Shown here in pieces: positions 14,001 through 26,800 of a DNA stretch of 64,000 nucleotides (positions are counted from its first letter, which is position 1; each line of letters starts with the position of its first letter). The notes under the pieces were generated by a model, which made no database searches, was not told the DNA's origin, and saw nothing but the letters and a program-made list of their open reading frames with translations. The translations under genes and the position numbers were made by a program. Source of the stretch: Taxillus chinensis (Eukaryota; Streptophyta; Magnoliopsida; Santalales; Loranthaceae); the NCBI GenBank assembly GCA_023512835.1, contig CM042091.1, forward strand, positions 2,428,553-2,492,552, given 5' to 3'.

Positions 14001-14640
14001 TTTTTAGAGGGAAGATAAAAAAGTCTCATGGTAAATATTTTCATAAAAAGGATATTTTTTTTATAAATGCATGTGTTGTACTGTAAAAATTTGTTCGATC
14101 AAAATAAAAAATTATTATTAATATTAGTTGTACTAATAATAAACACTTTACAAGTTAAATTATTATTTTTTTAAACATTAATAATGTGTTTAATATTTTT
14201 AAGAATGCTATTTCTTCATTATTTTAAAAAAGTTTCATTATAACAAAAGTCACGGATTATTTATTTTTAGAACTCTTCAACACATTTTAAAAGTCTGACA
14301 AATGGTCTCTCACCCAACAATTTGTTATTGATGGAGACATGAAATTTTCTGATCTATTTGATAATTACTAGCAACAATAAGTTAACAATTATTATTATAT
14401 ATTAAAATTAATTTAGTTGGTTTCGATTAAGTGAACAATATGATATTGAGTGGTTGCAAAGTTTTGGATTTTCAAAATCGGAATATATTTGGTATACTTA
14501 TTTTTGATTTTTTCTTTTAAATCTAAATATAATTTTTAGGTGAGACTTGTAATTACTTTATTTAAATTTTTTTTTTCTACTTTACTCAATTTTATTTTTA
14601 AAATTTAGGAATTCTAGCACACTCCCCAAATCGAACGAAA
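14001..14640. other. AT-rich spacer upstream of the sterol dehydrogenase gene
   Basis: AT-rich sequence with homopolymer runs and no coding or repeat family that I recognise. The distal promoter of the plus-strand gene would fall here, but I found no convincing TATA box. Confidence 0.5.
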
Positions 14641-14686
14641 ACAGCTATCACCTCCATTCTCCCCCACCTCTCTCACACTCCCAGGA

Positions 14687-14688
<2 letters not shown>

Positions 14689-14726
<38 letters not shown>
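14689..14726 (+). repeat. (CT)19 tract in promoter or 5' leader
   Basis: Nineteen CT repeats 127 bp before the ATG at 14853, followed by another CT/CA-rich stretch to about 14750. Pyrimidine patches like this are common near plant transcription starts. It mirrors the CT tract upstream of the divergent RadA gene. Confidence 0.95.
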
Positions 14727-14729
<3 letters not shown>

Positions 14730-14852
14730 CGTCTCTCTCTCACACACAAAAATACACGAACATCCGAAGAGGCATTGTTGAGTGGTCTATTCATTAGACT
14801 ACTTGCCCCTCCCGAGTCCCGACAGCCGTTGGCGCTCGCTTGTCGCCACGGT

Positions 14853-17800
14853 ATGGCGGGTGAGCAGACATGGTGTGTCGTGACGGGCGGGCGTGGCTTC
14901 GCGGCCCGGCACCTGGTACGAATGCTGATCGAATCTGGCTCATTTTCAGTTCGAATAGCGGACTTGGCCCCTTCCATCAAATTAGAGCCCCACGAAGAAG
15001 ATGGAACTCTCGGCCAAGCGATTCGGTCGGGTCGTGCTCGGTATGTGTCCGTTGATCTTCGAGACAAAGCCCAACTACGCAAAGGTCGTCACTGTCTCCC
15101 TCCCCACCTAAATCTGCGCACTCACATCTTCTGTAATTTTGTTATTGCAGATCCCAATAAACCTCCGCTTTGTCTTGTCTTGTTCATTTACCGGGGATCA
15201 CTCCCGATGATAGCTGTGTAATGTGTTGAATGAAACCAAAAATATAAAATAAAATTGGTGTAACATTGTTCCTATTTCCCTAATTTGCAGCCATCCAGGG
15301 AGTTGATGTTGTTTTCCATATGGCTGCGCCGGATTCTTCTATTAACGATTACCGGCTCCATTATTCTGTAAACGTAGAAGGTTAGGCCAAAAATGGGTAT
15401 AGTGCTGCTGCCCGATTTATATTTGAATTTGCTTGAAAAGCTTGTCCGGTGCTTCTTCTGGGCCCCAAAATGTTTGTTGTTGTTGTTATTGTTATTTACT
15501 TTGATTGCAGGAACAAAGAATGTAATTGATTCATGTATTGAGCTTAATGTGAAGAGGCTTATCTATACAAGCTCTCCCAGTGTGGTCTTTGACGGGGTTC
15601 ATGGACTAATCAATGTGGATGAATCTTTCCCCTATCCAGCTAAGGTGTTATATGCCTGGGTCCATGTTATAATTGTTCTTTTTTGTTCTTCTGTTAAAGT
15701 GTTTTGATGCTTCTATATGCAAAATTTTCTTTGTGCGGTGATATTCCTCTCTATTTAATTTAAAAAATTTAACGCTAAGATATATCTAATTTGATAAACG
15801 TTTGGTTTCTTAATTTCATATCTTTAAGGACTTAAATTATTTTTGGTCTTTTTGAATATATTAAACCAAGGCCCAAGACCCTGTCAGTGTCAGTCGATCA
15901 AACTGACTCTAAACCTGTAAGTTTAAGCATCTCATCTTTGTATATTTTTTTTTCAGCACAATGATTCGTACTCTGCAACTAAAGCTGAAGGAGAAGCCTT
16001 GGTTATTAAGTCAAATGGTACCAATGGGCTTCTGACTTGTTGTATACGCCCTAGCAGCATTTTTGGCCCCGGTGACATGTTGTTAGTTCCTTCTTTAGTT
16101 GCTGCTGCAAAGGCAGGGAAATCCAAGGTATTATGTTCAGTGGCTCCACTTTTTTTTTCTTTTTCTTTTGTTCAACCATAATTCATTTGAAGATTTGTTA
16201 AGAGGTTTGTATTTCTAAAAGATTTCTAAATGTAGGCCCCAATTCCCTTTGCAAACCCAGTGTTATAACATGGACTGCTGTTGTTAAAAAATGTTCAAAT
16301 CATCTATGCCAGTTTTATCTCAAATAATTGGCCACTTTTGGCATAATATGTTTGTTGAGAAAATTTATTTTCCGGCATAATAATTCCATCGCGGATAATG
16401 GAAGAGGGCTGTATTTTATCTATTTGTTATGTTACTTATCCAATAGTTTACATCTATTAGTATGATCTTGCAGCTATATTAATGTAACTTTTTAAAATTT
16501 CATTTGAACAGTTCATAGTTGGTGATGGCAATAACATGAATGATTTCACATTTGTTGAAAATGTGGCACATGCCCACATCTGTGCTGAAAGAGCTCTAGC
16601 AGCAGGAGGTATTCTGGCAGAGAAAGCTGCTGGACAGGTGCTTGTAGTTCTTTAGAAGTTCTAACTATTTTAGGAGATAGATGCCTGTTTGGCCTTGCCT
16701 TTGTTTTGAAATACGTTGGATGATGCTTTTCTGGGCATTTTTCTATCTCAAGCAGTTTGTCAGTATCAGCTGTTGTTTTTGTTTTTCTTGTTTACAGGGA
16801 GGCCCTTTTGTTATGTCATGGTATTTTCATTGGATATGAGCAATCCATAAACACTTAATTTGTTTGTATATCAAAGAAAAAGATGCCATAAACGAACCAT
16901 GTATGGCAGTCATACACTTCTAAATTTTCAGAACAGTGGAAATGGGAACATTGAAACAGAATCATAATCAAGCGGTGCCTTAGAAATTTTGAGTATATAA
17001 TCTCACTCTGCAGAGTGATGATCTGTCAACCTACTTTGAAAATTAAGAGGTTTATTTGTACATTTTGTAATATTTTCAAGCATAGGTTACATGTAGGAAA
17101 CATAATCCCATAGCAAAGTCCTTGAGGTGTTTGCTGTCCTAAATTTCATGCTATGATTTAGAAGATATGTTTGGTTTCATTTATCTAGATACAAATTTTG
17201 GGAGGTGGTTTTGCATTTGTTATTCTTTTGCGTTAATGCCTTTACCTGTGAGGTGGTACTAACTCATAATTTTACAGGCCTACTTTGTCACTAATATGGA
17301 GCCAATCAAGTTTTGGGAATTCATATCATCTATTCTTGAAGGTCTTGGCTATGAAAGGTAACTTTTCGTTCTTGTGTCTAGCTACGTTGGCCATTGGCTA
17401 TGCATTTTTTATATTATATGATTGTGGAAAAAGTCAATATGAATTGTTTGGAAACATGTGAAATTTGTTTCAAATAAATCTATTTAGGAAACTCATTAAT
17501 TGTTTGATTTATTGTTTCAGTTTTTTAGGCATTGATTGTCGTAAATTGTATTGGTTGCTAATTTGAATAAACTATATGTATGTATGTATACCATTTAATT
17601 TATTTGAATAGGAAAAATATTCTTCTCCCATAAACTTTTATGGTATCAAAGCAATAGGTCTATCAAATGCTGACTGGTTGTCATCAATTCTGAAAGGGAT
17701 CTCTTATATTGTTAGCCGTTAAATCAAAAAGAGATGGCTAGTGATGGAAAGACCCAATCGTCATCCTAAACTTCAGAGGTCATTCAAACTCTAGTGGACT

Positions 17801-20800
17801 CACATTTGGTTGTAGAAGGTGCCTCCCTATAGATCACCAATCATGGGCTCAATGGGAAAATTTTCCTCTAATGGTCCTATTGGTCTGTTGGTGATCCGAA
17901 AAGGAGGCAGGTTGGGGTATATCACTGGAAGCAATAGGTCTTGTTGGTGATCCGAAAAGGTTTTCGTGTATGAGAATTGGGAGCTCAACAGTGTGCAACT
18001 GTAATGACATGGCCAATAAATTTGATGAAACCACAAATAAGCCGCACATTCTTATTCCTTCGGACAATGAAAGCCATATGGGATGTTATCAATAAAAACT
18101 ACTCAGATCTGGAGAATGCATCACAAATATTTGAGATCAAAAATCAGTTGAAGGAGTTATGGAGATAATTGAATATTTTATTAAGTTAGATGTTGTGGCA
18201 GGAATTAGATCTACATTAAGAGGTTGATCGGGGGGATCTTGAGGAGAATCATAAGTTCAAAAAGCTCTTAGAAAAGGAGCAACTATATGAATCTCTTGTT
18301 GGTTTCAATCGTGAACTCGATGAGGTGTGTGGAAGAGTGCTAGGATATTGACTGTTAGCTTCTATCGATGATGTCTTTGCAGAAGTTCGGAGAGAAGCTA
18401 GCCGTAGACGAGTCATGATTGGAGAAAAGAAGGATTCCCTTAATGTATCCATTGGTGGCAAACCCATTGAAACCATGGCTATGGCAGTGACAAATTCCCT
18501 TATACGGAGAACAAAAAAAAATTCTCATTAGGGTGGACGACCTTGGTATAATCATTGTAATAAAGCTGGTCATACTCGGGAAACCTGTTAGGATATTCTT
18601 TGAAGCAAAGGAGTGGATAGAAGCAAAGGGAAAAGCTACTGAGTGAAACAAAGGGTTTCACTCCTTAACTGGAAGCCTTAAGGAGTGGATAGAAGCAAAG
18701 GGTTTCATGCTATGATAGTACAGAAAAATGATAATATCCAACAAATGAAGTTTTACTGAGTGAAACACAGGTTGAACAGCTACTGAAGCTTCTGAGTCTA
18801 TCTGTAGGCAACAGCCAAAGAATGATAAACAATGACTTTTCCCACAAATGTACTGCATTTCTCGTTGACAATAATGGCCATTGGATGTTCAATTAAGGAG
18901 CATCTGACCATATAATAGGTAATTTATCACTATTTTACTCTTATACCCTGTGTCATGGGATCTCTAGAGTAAAAATAGCAGATGGAACATTCTCTTATAT
19001 TGCTGGCAAAGGTTCAGTTCAACTTTCTGATGTGGTTACACTACATTCTGATCTACATGTTCCACATTTAACATGTCACTCGATTTCAATTAGTAAGATG
19101 ACTCTTGAGCTTACTTGCATTACAAAAATTTTTGTTGGTGGCTGTGAAATTCAGGAACTGGAATCGGGAAAGATGATTAGCAATGCTAGTGAACAAGGAG
19201 GACTATACTACTTTGAGGATGTTGTTGGTGTGGAGAACAAGCTGCTCTTATCAAGAATGAACCTCTTTTTGTTTCCAATAAGGATGGTGATGTATTAATG
19301 TGGCATCGTAGGTTTGGTCATCCTAATTTCCAATAACTTTAACGCTTGTTCCCAAATTTATTTTTTAATAAAAATCGTAGATTCGTAGTTTGTTTAATTG
19401 TGATATTTGTTGTTTAGCCAAATATACTCGAACATCCTTTTCAGAAGAACCATATAGAGAGTCACTCTTTCCATCTAATCCATAGTGATATATGGGGTCC
19501 CCTCCCATCAAAAACATCTCAGATACTGGGTTCATAATATTTATTGATGACCACACTAGAGTTTGTTTGATCTATCTTCTCAAAGAAAACTCAGAGGCTG
19601 CAAAACCTTCCAAATATTCCATAAAATGCTTCAAAATTAATTTCACACCTCCATAAATATCCTGAGAACAGACAATGGGAAATAAAATTTGAATTCCATT
19701 CTTGGTGATTTTTCCACAAATAATGGTACAATCCATCATCGTTCTTGTCTAGATACACCCCAACAAAATGGGGAAGCAGAAAGAAAAAACTGTCACCTCC
19801 TTAAGGTTGCTAGAGCCTTTTGTTTACTATGATCGAAGCTGACGCCGATCGTGACGCAAACCTCGACGACTCTGCCAAACCAAGTCGTTTTTGATTTCTT
19901 TGACGTTGTCGACGATGACTCTGTTCGACGATACCATTGTCGCCTTCGTCCATTGCGTCACTATTGTCACCTTTGACATTTCAAATAAGTGTCTTCTTTC
20001 CTCATCTTCCAAATGGATCATTGATTCTAGTAACACAGATTATATGACAGGTAATTTTAGTCTCTTTTTAATTACCACCATCACGCCTCTCGATCTACAG
20101 TTACCTTAGCTGACGGGATATCATCTTTTGTTCGTGGGACTGTCATAATTACACGAACCCCTTTATTACCATTGTTATCAGTCTTACATTTACCTAATTT
20201 TTCTTTTAATTTAATTTCAGTAAGTCAGCTTACTCGTGATCTTAATTGTTTTATTTTTTTTCTGATTATTACTTATTTCAAGATCTTAAGATGAAGAAGA
20301 TTATTGGTAAAGGATATGAATCTGGAGGCCTTTACGGCCTTGATACCTCACTCACTCTGTCTGTTGCTTGCTTTGATGTTACATTTCCTTTCAAAGAACA
20401 TTGTAAGTTGGGTCATTCGTCACTTCATGTGCTTAAGAAGCTTTGTTTACAGTTTAGTCATGTGTCTTCTTTAAATTGTGAGTCATGTCGGTATGCCAAA
20501 CACTATTGCTTTAGTTCCAGTCTGAGAATCAATAAACGTGTTAGTGTTCCTTTCGAATTAGTTCATTCTAATGTTTGGAGTTCTTGTCCTATTATATCTA
20601 AACTTAGATTTGAATATTTTGTTACCTTTATGGATGACTATTCTTGTGTCACTTGGTTATATTTAATAAAAATTCCTCTGAACTTTTTTCTATCTTTTGT
20701 ACTTTTTGTGTTGAAATCAAAACTCAATTCAATGTTTTCATTCGTCGTTTCTGCATTGATAATGCTAAAGAGTATACTCAAATATTGTTTCAAAATTTTA

Positions 20801-23800
20801 TGATTCAACATGACATGTTTCATGAGACTTCCTGTGTCAATACTTTATCTCAAAATGGTGTGGCTGAACGAAAGAACAAACATCTTCTTGAAAATGCACA
20901 TGTCCTTTTATTTCAAATGAATGTTTCAAAATTTTTTTGGGCTGATGCAATTTCTACCGTTTCTTAATTAATCGTATGTCTTCATCTGTTCTTCATGGTG
21001 AAATTTCTTATAAAATTCTCTTCCCCCACAAATCCATGTTTTCAATTGATCATAAAATATTTGGTAGCACTTGCTTTGATCGTGATGTTTGCCCCCATAT
21101 CACTAAACTAGATCTTAAATCCTTAAAGTGTGTTTTTATTAGATATTCTCGTCTTCAAAAAGAGTATCAATGTTATTGTCATAGTCTCAACAAATACTTT
21201 GTTTCTATTGATGTTACTTTAATGGAAGATGCACCTATTTTTTGTCTTCTTCATTTCCAAAATTAGGGGGAGGATGCTGCTGATGTATTGGTGTATTCTA
21301 TCATACTTTTTGCGCCTGTAACAAGTTCCGTTCTTCCTGCCACTCACAAATATACTTTTACTCAAGTGTACTCTAGGCGTCAACCCTTTGATTCATATTC
21401 TGTACCTATTTCTTCGGCCTCAGATCCCGCTTCGAGTGATGATTTTCCTATTGCTTTATGCAAAGGTAAACGGAGTTACATTTTTCGTATTTCCTCTTTT
21501 GTTTTGTATAATTATTTGTCTTCTTCTTTTTGTTCTTTTGTTGCCTCTCTTGATTTTACTAGTGTGCCTAAAACTGTTCGTGAATCCTTTTCTCACCCTG
21601 GTTGGCGCTAAGCAATGATCGATGAAATACAAGTTTTAGATGAAAATGATACTTGAGACTTGATTCATTTACCTTCAGGGAAATGTGCTATTGGCCGCAA
21701 GTGGGTGTTCGCAGTTAAGGTTAATCCTGATGGGATTATTGCTCGGTTAAAAGCCTGTCTTGTTGCTAAAGGTTATGCCCAAACATATGGTGTGGATTAT
21801 TCCGATACTTTCTCTCCTGTTGCCAAATTGACCTTTGTTCGCTTGTTTATTTCTATGGCCGCTACTCATTAGTGGCCTTTACATCAATTGGATATTAAAA
21901 ATATTTTTTTTCATGGTGATCTCTACAAAGAGGTGCATATGGAGCAACCTCCGGGTTTTGTTGCTTAAGGGGAGTGTAGGCGTATTTATCGTCTTTAGAA
22001 ATCTTTATATGGTTTGAAACAGAGTCCTCTTGCTTGGTTTGGCAAATTTAGTCAGACTATTGAAACATGGAGCATGATTAAGAGCTAGCATGACCATTCA
22101 GTGTTCTACAAGTAATCAACCACTAGTCTCATCCTTTTAGTGGTATATGTGGATTATATTGTTATCACTGGCAGTGATACTTTGGGTATTTCATCTCTTA
22201 AGTCTTTTTTTCATACTCAATTCACACGAAGGACTTGGGATTGCTCAAATATTTCTTAGGTGTTGAGGTTGCAAGGAGTAAACACGGTATCTTTCTCTCT
22301 TAGAGGAAATATGTTCTGGATTAATTATCTGAGATAGGCAAATTGGGAGCGAAGCCTTGCAGTGCTCCAATGACTCCAAATATGCATCTCACAGGAGAGG
22401 GGACACTATTTGACAACCTTGAGAGATATCGAAGGTTAGTTGGAAAGTTAAATTATCTTACTGTCATTCGTCCAGATATTGCCTATTCATGTCATCTCCA
22501 ACAGTTGATCATTGGGTAGCATCAGAGCAGATTCTGTGTTACTTAAAAAGAGTACTTGGACGTGGTTTCTTATACACAAATCTTGGACACACACATACTG
22601 AATGTTTTTCAGATGCAGATTGGGCAGGTTGTCCAGTGAATAGAAGATCCATCACATGTTATTGTGTCTTTGTTGGAGGAAATTTAATCTCATGGAAGAG
22701 TAAGAAACAAAATGTTGTGTCACGATCTAGTGTTGAGTTAGAATATAGGGCCATGACACAATCTGCATGTGAGATAACATAGATCTTTCACCTTTTAAAT
22801 GAAATTAGTCTTAATATTTATGTATCAGCAAAATTGTGGTGTGATAATCAGGATGCATTTCATATTGCTTCAAATCTTGTGTTTCATGAGAGAACTAAGC
22901 ATATTGAAAATAATTTTCATTTCATCCGCGAGAAAATTCAACTTGGATTGATTTCCATAGGATATGTGAAGACTGGAGAACAACTAAAAGGGATTTGAGT
23001 GGCTTATTTTTGTAACAAGTTAAATTTGATTAACATTTATGCTCCAACTTGAGTGGTAGTGTTATTAGATTAGAATAGAATAATTAGTGAGATTATAATA
23101 TTCTGTAATTCGTAATTTGTGAGAATTAGTGATATCATATAATTGGGATTGATTATGATTGATATCCTAATTATATTTTTTCATAGATAAGTTTCTTTCT
23201 TTTGTATAAATTTGTACTAATACATTATATTTAGAATATATCAAATATTTATTTTGTATCGATGGGCTTGAGCAATCTCCTAGAGAATGGTTTGGAAAAC
23301 TCACTTCAACGGAAAAGGTTTTTATAAAGTTTTAATTTGATCGCACATTCTTTTACAAACACTCCAAAGTCAGTACAATTTTCGTCCTTATAGTATATGT
23401 GAATGATATAATCATTACATGAGATGACTATGAAGAATTAAATTCTTTGAAGCAGTTTCTTGCTGGTCAATTTGAGTTGAAGTATTTTCTTGGTATTATA
23501 GAGAAAATATATTCTCGATTTTCTTCCAGAATTAGGAATGTTTGTTTGCAGACCAGCCAAGATACCTATGGAGCCTAATCTTCAACTTAGAGTTAAAGGT
23601 GGTAAAGAGGTGGACCGAGAACAACTTACAGTTTATCTCACACGGCTTGATATTGCATTTGTTGTAAATATACTCTGTTCATGCATTCACTTCAAGAGAT
23701 ACACTTGGATGCAGTTTATAAGGTACTTAAAAAGCACTTTAGGGTACGGATTGTTCTTTAGAAAAGAAGAACAAAGGTTTGTGGAAATCTATACTGATGC

Positions 23801-26800
23801 TGATTGGGCCGGATCATTTGTTGATAGAAGATAACATCTTGTTATTTTACTTATGTGTGGGGTAATCTAGTGACTTGGAGGAGCAAAAAGCAACCAGTGG
23901 TGGTGAGAAGTTGTGCGAAAGCAAAATTTCAAGTACGGCTCATAGCATTTGTGATGGTATTAGTTTGATGAGATTACCCTGTGAGATGAGAGTTTCTTAC
24001 AACTTTCCTATGAGGCTGTATTGTGATAACAAAGTTGCAGTGAGTATTATACAGAATGCTGTCCACAATGATCACACAAAACATGTTGAAGTTTATTATA
24101 ATTTTATCAGGAAGAAGATAGATGGTGGATATTCTGAAGCATAAGTGTGACCTGTATACCTATAAGAGAGCAGACAGCAGATATTCTGACCAAAAATCTG
24201 CCCAAAATATCTTTTGTGGACTTAGTAAGCAAGCTGGGAATGATCAACATATACCTCCCTGCTTGAGGGAGAGTGTGGAAAAGTCAATATGATTTATTTG
24301 GAAACGTATGAAATTTATTTCAAATAAATCTATTTAGGAAACTCTTTGATTGTTTGTTTTAATGTTTCAAGTTTTTTTAGGCATTGATTGTCTAAATTTT
24401 ATAGGTTCTTAATTCGAATAGAATAGGATGAGACATCTATATATATGTATGCATACGTTTTGTTTTATTTGAATAAGAAAAAAAATTCTTCTACCATAAA
24501 CTTTTAATGGTATCCACCTATCGTTTAATTGTTGTAAGCTCTTATTCAGTTGGAATTTTCATTTCTAATTTTTAGACACTTTCTAGAGGGAATTTTGATG
24601 TATTTTGACACGGGAACATGATAAAACACTACAAATCTTATTAATTTAAATCCATAATCTTAATGAAATATAGTACCATTCAGAAATTGAAGATTGATCT
24701 CAATAGGTTTGTATAAACCCATCCATAATCACCCTAAGCTATATTTAAAGTTGTTGAAAACCACAAGGGACCAAATTAAAAATAATAATAATGGTTTGAC
24801 AAATCTGCGTGAAACATTTTGCATGGTCCTTACTACAGGTTTCATAATTTATTTTTTCTTCTCTGCTCATGGATGATTGTATATGTAGTCTTACCCGAGT
24901 ACCATTGTTGCACAACTGTCAAAATACTCTTCCCCCCAATGCAAACGGAAAGCTGTGTTCACATAATTTATATGTAAAATGAGTATAGGAACAAAAAATG
25001 CTTTTCAATTCTGTTTTCACTGATATTATGTAGTTTGCAGGCCAAGTATAAAGGTCCCTACTTTCATTATGATGCCTATTGCACATATTGTGGAATGGTC
25101 ATATAGAATTTTAGCTCCGTATGGCATGAAGGTTCCACAATTGACACCTTCAAGAATTCGGATCCTTTCTTGCAGTAGGACCTTTAATTGTTCAAAAGCC
25201 AAAAGTCACCTTGGCTACACACCAATTGTATTGCTTGAGGTTTGTCTATGTCCCTATCCCTGTGTAATGATTCATTTAATTTTTGTTGAGAACAACACGA
25301 TACTTAGATCCTCAGGAATATTTGAGCTCTAGTTGCTGTCACTGTTAAAGGAAATATTAATCTTTAAAACAAGTTGAAAGAGTAAACTGAGAGGCAGAAC
25401 ATTGTGGCCCCTTAAAGCCACCAATGTTTGTTCTTTGTTGCTTTACTATGGTTTTGGATGGGAAAAATGTTTAAATTATTTTGAATCCAAATACCTCAAT
25501 CTATTATTGCTACTGGGAGCTTTCCATTAAATCTGAATTCATAACGGAAGGTAGACTGGCCAATGAGGTTGATATATCCTGGAATTTCTTTTTTACATTG
25601 ACAATGTTACACCACACATTCCAATTCCTTAACCATAATTTCTAATTATTTGATTACACCACAAATAATATTCCATAATTTCTAATTACACCACACATAA
25701 AAGGAAAATACTATTTTACATGATCAATTGAAAATGTTCCAATGCCTTAAATATAATTAAATGCAAATTGGGTTGCTCTGTTTCCTTTTATCCACTAAAT
25801 ATATGTGCAATGCCTCACCTGAACAACCTGAACTGATGGTCATATTTGTTAGCCAGTATAGAATAGAGTGCAGTGCTAAATACCTTGGTATCATTGTTGG
25901 TTATAATAAATGTCAAGTTTTTATTGATTTGTTTTCCCTGCAGGAAGGTTTAAAAGTGACAATTAATGCATACTCACACTTGAAAGCTGGGAAGATTCCT
26001 AGAAGAGATGGACCATCAAAAGCTTATATATGTCTCAGAGGTGGAAGGGGTATGGTTAGTTTTTGTCATTCGTTAAATAGCTAGTTTTTGTTTTGTTTTG
26101 TTTTTTGCTTTCTTCACTTCTCATGTAGTTACTGCCACTAAGCACACTTCATAAATTGAACTACCACATACCATTTCTATATGATTAATATAATGACTTG
26201 ACGAGATGTTATTTTTTTGGTAACCCCATTGCAATGGGTGTAATTGCATCACAATTAATGAAAAGTGATTTTAATTAGTTTCTCTTTAGTCCAATATAAC
26301 TTTTCATATTTACAAAACTGATTTCTAATTATTTAAAATTTGTGTCTATTTAGTTTTATAATAAAAATCTCTATGTTCATTCAGTTGCCAAAGCATGACG
26401 TCAAACATCTTATTTTGTTATAATACACCGGCTTCTGGGCATAAATTATATTTAGATTTGAATTTTGGATCTTTAAGTGGCAGTGTTCCCATTCTACAAA
26501 GTTATGTGTGAGTTTGGTGTATGCATTACACATGACGGTTAAGACAATCAATTCCTTGATGTGATTAAAATATGATCAATGTTTCAAAATTTTTGTCTAT
26601 CTGAATTTTTTGCCGCTTCATTATGCAGTTGCTGACACGCTTCTTTGGAGGGATAAAAAGCAGACACTAACCACAATTTTAGTGTTGATTGCATTTTACT
26701 ATAGCATCATTGCATCTGGACATACTCTCATCACTGCAATTTCAAAGTTTCTCGTGGTTGTAATAATCTTCTTGTTTGTCCACGGCAATTTACCAGAGAA

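Larger units (their letters stand above)
17423..24506 (+). mobile_element. Ty1/copia LTR retrotransposon A (decayed) in intron 6
   Basis: A 7.1-kb element with two diverged LTRs, flanked by ATGAT (17418-17422) and ATGGT (24507-24511), a 4/5 target duplication. The gag start MASDGK at 17734 meets a stop after 11 codons. Further gag sequence ([16 protein letters not shown]) lies near 18095-18165. A CCHC knuckle near 18536-18590 reads [13 protein letters not shown] but has Tyr for the first Cys. The integrase core is near 19420-19810 ([23 protein letters not shown]). Copia B then interrupts it. The pol end resumes at about 23263 (reverse transcriptase YVND for YVDD; RNase [15 protein letters not shown]), followed by a purine tract just before the 3' LTR. 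Stops throughout make it non-autonomous. Confidence 0.88.

Noticed and set aside
14775..14852. In-frame N-terminal extension of the sterol dehydrogenase
   Set aside because: The upstream codon is TTG, not ATG; the family starts just before the nucleotide-binding motif, so ATG 14853 is kept.
14648..15082. 144-codon minus-strand frame with an Arg-Glu repeat
   Set aside because: Antisense shadow of sterol dehydrogenase exon 1 and the CT microsatellite.
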